64,000 nt of DNA from Smallanthus sonchifolius (lineage: Eukaryota > Streptophyta > Magnoliopsida > Asterales > Asteraceae). The stretch's first letter is position 1. Each line of letters opens with the position of its first letter. A program made the position numbers and the translations under genes. The stretch is from positions 19,703,501 through 19,767,500 of the forward strand of contig CM042023.1 of NCBI GenBank assembly GCA_023525975.1, given 5' to 3'. Below the pieces are notes generated by a model, which made no database searches, was not told the origin of the DNA, and saw nothing but the letters and a program-made list of their open reading frames with translations. Positions 57,053 to 64,000 of the stretch are shown here, piece after piece.

Positions 57053-57251
57053 CTATTTAATCACAATTTTGAATTTTGGATTTTAACACAGTCACGGTAT
57101 GATCTTGATTTGCGATTGAATGTGATTCTATGAAATTCAAAATTTTCGAAAAAATAAAAACAGGGATGAGATTGAAATTGAAACCTGTATTGCTATTGGG
57201 TTTGACAACGTTTAGGATGTAAGCGATTCGGTTTCTTGATCTCCAAATCGT

Positions 57252-57481
57252 GGCTCTGATACCAATTGTTGGATTCACGATTTTAATCCTTGGATCGTTC
57301 TGGTTTCTGTGTTGGTTCTAGATATTCACGACAAGAGAGAGACACAAACAAATAATCAACATTATATAATTCAAGGTTTTTACAAGTATTTATACCATGC
57401 ACTTAACGGTATCCACCACTAGGGTTAAAGGACCGTTAATAACCGCCTAACGGTGTTAAATATTTAATTACATAATAAACA
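57252..57481 (-). repeat. Putative LTR and primer site of the reverse-strand Copia element
   Basis: The minus strand at 57264-57252 reads TGGTATCAGAGCC (initiator tRNA-Met site), next to a putative LTR whose plus-strand copy runs from TGTTGGATTC (57267) to about AATAAACA (57481). The other LTR was not found, so the outer end is a guess. Confidence 0.5.
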
Positions 57482-58027
57482 AATCTAAATTATTGATCAA
57501 TATCAAGTTAAAAAAGGGACCTATTTGTCATCATCTAATTTTGAAAAATATTCTAGTAGAATTGAAACAGATGTTCAAGTTTTAGGAAAACATGAGGTGT
57601 ACCTTGCTATATTTAATTGTTTTTCTGGATTATGCCAAAGTTCTATATTGAAATCTTCATCAAATCCGATCTTTTTATTGTCGACCAAATCACATTTTAT
57701 AATACATGAAAGCAACATATCCTCTATGGCCGAGTAGCACTTCATTTTAAAAGTGTTTTTCTAGTGGAAAAGATAGCAATATATCAGCAAGCCTGTTTTT
57801 TGTCAGATATTAAAGTTCCAAAACATTTTATGTCATCAAGGAAAGAAAAATATCTACCCAATACATGTGTGTCAAGAACAAGTCATAAATTATAGAAATG
57901 TTAAATGAAGTATCAGAACAAGTCTGTTTAGCTGTACAGGTCTATAGAAGTGTGATAACAATCACGAAAGAAAGCGTGTGCACTTGTTATAAGCTCAGAA
58001 CAAAAAAATCAATAGGAAAAGGTGGAA
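57482..58027. other. Upstream region of the second UGT83A copy
   Basis: AT-rich. A 70-codon frame at 57525-57737 has no recognisable resemblance. No clear TATA box was found in front of the pseudogene. Confidence 0.4.
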
Positions 58028-58186
58028 ATGGCTCATGTTATAGTTATACCTTATCCAGCACAAGGACATGTTATCCCTATGATGGAGCTGAGTCAACGTT
58101 TGGTCGAGTCACGCTCGTAAACACAGAGATCAATCATAAACTCGTAACAAGCACCTGGACAGAAAAGGATAGTGTTAAGGAATTGA

Positions 58187-59725
58187 TGTTGGCCTTAATT
58201 GTTTGACCGAGTTTAAATATCAAAGTTTAGGATTAGAATTGTAATTACTAGAAAGTGAATTTAGAGTCTATTATATATTTGTTTTTAGTTAGAGGATCAT
58301 TATATATACACGTAAAGTTAGAAACCGTTTTTAGGATAGGTCGTAGGGTTGTGACGCTTTAAGAAAGCAGTGCGTCGTTTCCCTCAATGTCTATATATGA
58401 ATCGATCATTGTAAACACAAAGGGTGGACGAACCCTAAATTGATAAACTGAAGATCATGTTCAAATTCGTATACATGCATGTGTTCTATAGTGGTATCGC
58501 CGGATATATTCAAAAGAAGGAGGCAATATCAAATCGGGAATTGAATCAAGAACCCAATCAATTGAAGTAGCAAAATCAAGAATGGATTGCGAACAATAGT
58601 AGGTTTGAACAAATCAAAACAGCGGTTCTATTGTTCATATCAGAGCACCAGAAAACAATTCAAGGGAATACGCAAAATCTGCAATCGAGTGTGAAATCAA
58701 GAAAGAAAGTTGCGGACGGATAAGGAAAAGAAACAAAAAAATTATGGACAAAGTCTTGATTAAAGATACCAATAACAATCGATTTTGGAAGGGCTAGAAG
58801 CAGAAATCAAAATCACCCGGTTCTTGAAAACCGAAATTAGGAGGGGCATTCGATCAAGCAATTGAAATCAATCGGTGACCGGAAGCAACTGGAAGTATTT
58901 TGACATCTGAAATTAGATTTAGAAGAAGTAATCAGAAGCAATTTACATACAAAAATTGTAACATGTGCGGATTCAATCTAGAAGACATAAACCTATACGG
59001 ATTTGCCCTAAATAACCTGTGTGGAATTATTCAAGAACAACATGTGTGATTCGAATTTCAAGAAGTAAGAGCAAGAAAAAGCAAGAACGAAAGAACAAAG
59101 CAAGATTATCAAGATTAAATGGCAACAAAGCAAGAATGTAGCTAGATCGAACTATAGGGGTTCAAATAGCAAGAAAGAAGGCAAGAACCCGTGTGGCAAG
59201 CAAGAAGCAAGACCTTTCTGGCAAATAAGACATGCGTGTCAAACAAGACCTGTGTGGTTCGATCGGAAAGGGAAGCAAGAAATAAAGAAGAAATCAATTC
59301 AAGTCTTGTTGCGTTTTTTTGTTCAGATGAAGGAAACATTTGGCCGGAATCAAAAGAAGAAGAGATAAACTCGGGTAAAAAAAATCAGGGGGTGAATGTT
59401 GGCCTTAATTGTTTAACCGAGTTTGAATATTAAAATTTAGGTTTAGAATTGTAATTATTAGAAAGTGTATTTAGAGTATATTATGTATTTGTTATTAGTT
59501 AGGGGATCATTGTGTAAACACGTAAAGTTAGAAACCGTTTTTAGGATAGGTCGTATGGTTATGACACTTCAAGAAAGCAGTGCGTCATTTCCCTTAATGT
59601 CTATATATGAATCGATCATTGTAAACACAAAGGGTTGATGAACCCTAATTTAATAAATTGAAGATAATTGTTTTCTTGTTCTCGATACAAAGATCCTGTG
59701 GAAATTCGTATACCTGTGTTTTGCA
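58187..59725 (+). mobile_element. Small non-autonomous LTR retrotransposon in exon 1
   Basis: LTRs 58187-58490 and 59397-59725 both start TGTTGGCCTTAATTG; the right one ends TTTTGCA, the left CTATA (decayed). The primer site TGGTATCGCCGG at 58492 follows the left LTR, and GGGGGTGAA precedes the right LTR. Target duplication ATTGA (58182-58186) and ATTAA (59726-59730), one base different. The 906-bp interior is purine-rich with repeated AGCAAGAA strings and has no gag or pol. Confidence 0.85.
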
Positions 59726-60010
59726 ATTAATGCATACGGTTTCCATACCACATGGGTTGGATTTATGGGAAAACAGAAGTGACATTGGTAAGTTGACTAA
59801 GTCAATATTAAAAACCATGTATATAAGATGGAAGAACTTATAGAGACGATCAACAACGAAGGCGCCCATTAGGTCACGTGTGTTAAGGCTAATGGTTGGG
59901 CGGCATGGGCTATTCGAGTGGCAAAGAAGATTAGAACCAAAAGAGCAGTCTTCTGCCTTCACTGGGCGCCGCGTTGAGCATTAGAAAGTTGATTGATGAT
60001 GGAATCAATG

Positions 60011-60546
60011 TCAGGAGTACTCGAGAAGTACTCGGCCTAGGCGGAGAGTACTCGGGGAGTACTCGGCCTAGGCCTAGAGTACTCGGGCCTCGGAAACCTA
60101 CCTTATAGCAATTACTTGGCCTCGGAGACCTTGTTTTACAACATTGGATGAAATCATAGACTACAAGGGTACGACTACTATGGCTCTATTTCGTTGAAGT
60201 TTGATTCTAAGAAACTTAAGATACCTTTGTAAAACTTTGTATTTCAGGAATTCTGATAAAACATCAGACAGTTCATGTTGGACCTAACCTTCCCGGGGAG
60301 TACTCGGCCTAGGCCTAGAGTACTCGGGCCTCGAAAACCTACCTTATAGCGATTACTCGGGGAGTATTCGGCCTCGGAGACCTTGTTTTACAACATTGGA
60401 TGGAATCATAGACTACAAGGGTACGATTACTATGGCTCTATTTCGTTGAAGTTTGATTCTAATAAACTTAAGATACCTTTGTAAAACTTTGTATTTCAGG
60501 AATTCTGATAAAAGATCAGACAGTTCATGTTGGACCTAACCTTCTC
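60011..60546. repeat. Tandem duplication of about 245 bp spanning intron, exon-2 start and LTR edge
   Basis: The block 60057-60296 is repeated at 60299-60546. Each copy contains GTACTCGGCCTAGGC, the intron end TGTATTTCAGG, the start of exon 2 and the first 18 bases of the following LTR (TGTTGGACCTAACCTTC). The duplication therefore post-dates the LTR insertion. GAGTACTCGG palindrome-like units cluster at 60015-60090. Confidence 0.85.
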
Positions 60547-60939
60547 TAAACTTAAATGGGCTTATTTATTCCAAGTATTTATTTAAGTTTGGTTTCAAGA
60601 CGATTATTATTGGGTTTGTGTTGTATTTAAACACTAAGTTAGTTTAGGCTGATAGGCCAACAAAAGGGTCAGTCCAAGAAATCGTAGGTTAAAGGATAGA
60701 ATCGATTTCAATGTAAACGGTTACATTGAAACCGTTCCTCATTAAACTTCGCGTCGTTTTACAATCCTTTAATAGGAAACATATGTCGTCAATAGAAAAC
60801 TAATGATTCTATAATTCATTCTGAATGTAAATCAAGTTTCTGTACATTCAAAGTTCTATTCTACTTTAATCTTTAATTCAAATATTTTGTTTGTTCTATG
60901 GCATCTTCAAATACGTTTTCTTCATTAAATTCGGGGTAA

Positions 60940-61628
60940 ATGGCAAGCAAAAGTGGTATCAGAGCCATGAGGTTCAAACCACGCCATTACTTCTCTCGGT
61001 CAAGTTCATGCGATGAAGGCACTAGTGGTGTGAGATATGTTCATGGTGAGAATTTGTTGGACCGAAACATCCATGACAAAATCACTACAAAACTTGCTCG
61101 ATTGAACATGATGGGAGAACCATCGCGTTAGGGAAAGAAGAACCACAACCCGTCACACTGGAAAAGTTTGGCGGCCAAAAGGATTTCGAAACATGTATCT
61201 CGACATATGAATTTCGAAATAGGTTCTACTTCTAATGCATAACACAACCAATATTCGAAAACATATAAGAGGAAAATGAATATGTCTCAAATTCAAGGTT
61301 TCTTTTGCAAAGATTTCAGACACTTTACAGCTGCATGCCCAAGTAAGTCGATACTAAAATCATCATCTTTAGACTCTCAAAATCAGACTGAATATTTGGT
61401 GAAGGGAACCGAATATGAGGGATGGGATGATATGTGGGTATTAAATTTATTTTACCAAAGGCACATGGTGGAAACAAAGATCTATTCAAAAACTTCAAAC
61501 AAAGGTTTGGGATGAAAGTAGAACAAATGAGAAGTAGTTATTGTTTACCCAAGGAATTGGGGATGATAGGATATTTATCAGGGGGAAGTTTAGAAAAATC
61601 CCTTGTGTATACTATGTTCCAAGTTTGA
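60940..61628 (+). pseudogene. Gag-like and pre-integrase-like part of the ARID element
   Basis: Starts MASKSGIRAMRFKPRHYFSR at 60940, partly in the LTR and primer site, with stops soon after. A knuckle-like CKDFRHFTAACP at about 61309-61344 matches CX2-4-variable CCHC spacing poorly. YEGWDDMWV and, in the next frame, GGNKDLFKNFKQRFGMKVEQ follow, then an LVYTMFQV end. In Asteraceae databases, as I recall, proteins with this arrangement carry an ARID domain downstream. Several stops and shifts make this copy inactive. Confidence 0.5.
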
Positions 61629-61680
61629 ATAAGATCGTTTTAAGTTTGGAACATTTAGGATGCTAAGGATTTGAGTAAGA

Positions 61681-62223
61681 TTGATTGGAGATACATGTTA
61701 CATTGATAAAATGTTTAAGGAAGAGGATGGAATTCAAGAAAGTAATGGCTATAAAGAAGATGAGGAGGAGGAATATTTTACAAGGGAGAAGGTTTATTTA
61801 GAGGAATACTTTGATCACTTAGATCAGACTACCAATAAGGAGATGAGCAATAAAGAAAAGTTTGATTTCAAGGGATTAAATTTTAGTCGAGAGGAAGCCG
61901 ACAAGGTGTGGGAATACATTGATAAGAAGAATGAAGGAAAGTCATACAATTCACCAAACATAAGGAGATGTATTACATTCCTAAGCATGTTACAAATCCA
62001 CACATTGTTCATGAAGTATAAGATCACCTTTAGAACCGAGTTCTCTAAGATAGTCAAATGGTTTGCTAGAGATTTCTTGAAGTTGAATGGTAAAACCTTT
62101 CCACCAAAGTTAGAAAGTGGAGAAGACATTGACTTGTTCAATCTATATCTCTATGTGAAAAAGGAAGGTGGATGCCAAATCACCACCAAAGGAAATAAAT
62201 GGTCCTCAGTGGCAGTTAATTAG
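61681..62223 (+). CDS. ARID-like DNA-binding domain protein of the retroelement
   Basis: An open frame of 180 codons. Residues 10-60 are acidic (EEDGIQESNGYKEDEEEEYF). Residues about 122-180 follow the ARID core: FSKIVKWFARDFL, then PPKLESGEDIDLFNLYLYVK, KEGGCQITTKGNKWSSVAV, matching the family pattern of P...DL..LY..V...GG...V....W..VA. The frame stops at 62221-62223 where ARID normally has its last helix; sequence resembling that helix (KGSKVKFLYIQYLDMME) follows in another frame, so the domain is truncated here. ARID domains bind AT-rich DNA in chromatin regulators. No methionine-proximal gag homology; it may have been expressed as the end of a longer protein. The upstream start is uncertain. 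Confidence 0.65.
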   Translation: MIGDTCYIDKMFKEEDGIQESNGYKEDEEEEYFTREKVYLEEYFDHLDQTTNKEMSNKEKFDFKGLNFSREEADKVWEYIDKKNEGKSYNSPNIRRCITFLSMLQIHTLFMKYKITFRTEFSKIVKWFARDFLKLNGKTFPPKLESGEDIDLFNLYLYVKKEGGCQITTKGNKWSSVAVN

Positions 62224-63796
62224 GCTTATCAATTGATAAGGGGAGCAAGGTAAAGTTTTTGTACATTCAATATTTGGATATGATGGAATGATATTACAAA
62301 ACTATGACCAAGAGAGGCTACTACGTGGAGGCAAGCTTAGATGATGTGGAGAGAAATGAAGAAGTTAAGAAAAGGACTAGGGTAAGTGCAACCCGGTTGT
62401 AGACTAGCCAGAAGTCAAGAAGGAATGATGAACCAAGAAAGCAACTCGGAGGACTCAAGCGAAGATTCAAATTAAGCCGAGGAAGAAGAACCGGATACTA
62501 CATCCAAAAGTCAAGAATGAAGACTCAAACTCAATTAAGTTTAGAAAGGTTATGGGGGTTAATGTTGGACCTAACCTTCTCCAAACTTAAACAGGCTTAT
62601 TTTTCTAAGTGTTTATTTAAGTTTGCTTTAAAGACAATTATGATTGGGTTTGTATTGTATTTAAACACTAAGTTTGATTGGGTCGATAGGCCAACAAACG
62701 GGACAGTCCAAGAAGTCGTAGATCAAAGGATAGAATCGACACCAATGTAAACGGTTACTTTGTAACCGTTCCTTGTTAAACATCGCGTCGTTTCACAATC
62801 CTTAAATAGTGTTGTATGTCGTCAATAGAAAACTAATGACTCTGTAATTTATTCTGAATGTAAATCAAGTTTTTGTACATTCAAAGTTCTATTCTACCAT
62901 GGCATCGTCAAATGCATTTTCTTCATCCGATTCTAGGTAAATGGCGAGTAAAAATTCAGCTGTCCCCAACTATGCCACCTATAAAACTTGCAAACCTCCC
63001 ATGGGCCTTTGTTGGTGACCTGGAAACCACAAAAGTAGTTTTAGTAGATGTAGCTGAAGCTGCGACAATGACAAAAATGGATTACATGCAACTCTGCTAA
63101 TGAATTAAAGCCTACGACATTTAGTATCTATTCAAAGATCTTGCCAATCGGGCTACTCTTGGTAAGCAACCGACTTGCAAACCAAGCGGCTCACTTCTGG
63201 AAAGAAGACTTCATCAACTGCCTAAAATGGCTTGATCAAAATCAAGTATTCTTAGTAATCTATATAGCATTTAGGAGCTTCACTATTTTTGACTAGAGGA
63301 AGATTGAAGAGTTGGCATTAGGTCTCGAACTTAGCAACAAACCATTCTTGTGGGTTGTAACAGGTATGAGAAAAGAGACTACAGTTTCCTATCCAGATGG
63401 ATCTATCGATAGAATAAGCGCTCGTGGAGAATTGTGAGTTGGGCTCCTCAACAGAAAGTCTTGGCTCACCCTTCCATAGCTTGCTTCTTAAGCCACTATG
63501 GTTGGAACTCTACTTTGGAATGTGTGACAAATGGAGTCCCTTTCCTGTGTTGGCCCTACATTTCTGATCAATTTAATAACCAAACTTGTATTTGTGGTAT
63601 CTGGAAGAATGGGCTGGGGTTTGGAGGCATGATATATCACACGGGAAGAGATCAAAAGTAAACTAGAACACATGCTCAGTGACTAAACATTCAAAGCAAT
63701 AGCCATGGATTTAAATGAAAAGACTATGAGCAATGTGGAGGAAGGTGGGAGCTCACACAAGAATCTCAGCATATTCATTGATTAGATACAAGAGAA

Positions 63797-64000
63797 AGAT
63801 ACAAACGCCACAAATCATCCTGGCCTTATGTACACCAATATTAAATCATCCTAGCTTTATGTATACAATCATGATAATACTAGGGTTGGACAAGTGTATA
63901 TGGTATAATGGAACCGTGATGTTAATCCCATGCTTTTATTGTGTATTATGTTTTTGAGTTTCAAATACTAAATTATTTGAAATAATAGTATACATATAAG
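63797..64000. other. Downstream non-coding sequence
   Basis: AT-rich sequence after the second UGT pseudogene to the window end. No gene visible. Confidence 0.5.

Larger units (their letters stand above)
60528..62953 (+). mobile_element. LTR retrotransposon encoding an ARID-like domain
   Basis: LTRs 60528-about 60952 and 62563-about 62953 share the start TGTTGGACCTAACCTTCTC. The primer site TGGTATCAGAGCCA lies at 60954 (initiator tRNA-Met), and TATGGGGGTTAA precedes the right LTR. The target duplication is GTTCA on the left and probably ATTCA on the right. The interior codes for a CCHC-like knuckle, a segment resembling Copia pre-integrase sequence and an ARID-like domain; no RT or integrase is present. 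Confidence 0.85.
58028..63796 (+). pseudogene. UGT83A: Second UGT83A-like glycosyltransferase, heavily decayed
   Basis: ATG at 58028 reads MAHVIVIPYPAQGHVIPMME, then after a frame break VTLVNTEINHKLVTSTW. Exon 1 resumes at 59726 after an LTR insertion with VSIPHGLDLWENRSD, many frame errors and stops, ending near 60010. Exon 2 starts at 60500 (after TTTCAG), is cut after about 28 bases by the ARID-bearing LTR element and continues at 62954. It includes the PSPG-like WAPQQKVLAHPSIACFLSHY, in which the conserved Cys of SHCGWNS is Tyr, and ends near 63785 where the usual Trp codon is TAG. The order, exon phase and sequence match the copy at 25996. This is a paralogue from local duplication or an independent member of a cluster. 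Not functional. Confidence 0.85.

Noticed and set aside
57525..57737. 70-codon frame upstream of the second UGT copy
   Set aside because: No family resemblance, no neighbouring exon; likely chance in AT-rich DNA.

Overview
The window is plant nuclear DNA, most likely from the daisy family (Asteraceae). Evidence for a plant: a UGT83A-type glycosyltransferase with a GT-AG intron, plant transposon lineages (Athila-like Gypsy with a tRNA-Asp primer site, Copia with tRNA-Met primer sites, Mutator, hAT, CACTA, L1), and captured exons of plant genes. The Asteraceae call rests on an ARID-domain retroelement protein and on TGTCACACCCC-type LTRs that I associate with that family from memory; no search was run. 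There is no bacterial signal, no CRISPR array and no convincing tRNA or rRNA gene.

Layout. 1-1520: 3' end of a Copia element. 1768-2915: an unclassified insertion with an 11-bp flanking direct repeat and clustered palindromes. 3092-~4850: a CACTA-type fragment carrying exons of SEC23 and of a calcium-dependent protein kinase. 5149-24971: one Copia element blown up to 20 kb by nested insertions: a complete Athila-like Gypsy element (6261-18701, 1183-bp LTRs, TSD CCTAG), a solo LTR (18896-20564, TSD CTTCT), a hAT deletion derivative (20622-21386, 8-bp TSD) and a MITE (21667-22025, 14-bp TSD). 25415-25654: a T-tailed SINE. 25996-28196: the only near-intact host gene, a UGT83A-like glycosyltransferase whose first exon is split by a hAT MITE.

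29572-43200: Mutator-like territory, with a FAR1/MULE/SWIM/OTU transposase pseudogene, a ~360-bp-arm inverted repeat, a two-exon B3-domain pseudogene, repeat arrays and an unidentified transposon ORF split by a 2.8-kb solo LTR. 43226-48645: a Copia element split by a second 2.8-kb solo LTR of the same family. 49085-57481: a reverse-strand Copia element interrupted by a CACTA element (49332-54640) with LRR-kinase exons, and by an L1 LINE (about 54985-57052). 58028-63796: a second, decayed UGT83A pseudogene split by a small non-autonomous LTR element (58187-59725) and by an LTR element encoding an ARID-like domain (60528-62953).

Taken together this is two paralogous UGT83A loci inside a dense, repeatedly nested transposon landscape. 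For most insertions the target-site duplication closes the host reading frame exactly when the insertion is mentally removed, which gives a relative order. The most unusual signals are: clusters of short nested palindromes with one architecture but different sequence in at least four unrelated elements; two CACTA relatives that each carry plant gene exons; and the ARID-bearing retroelement.
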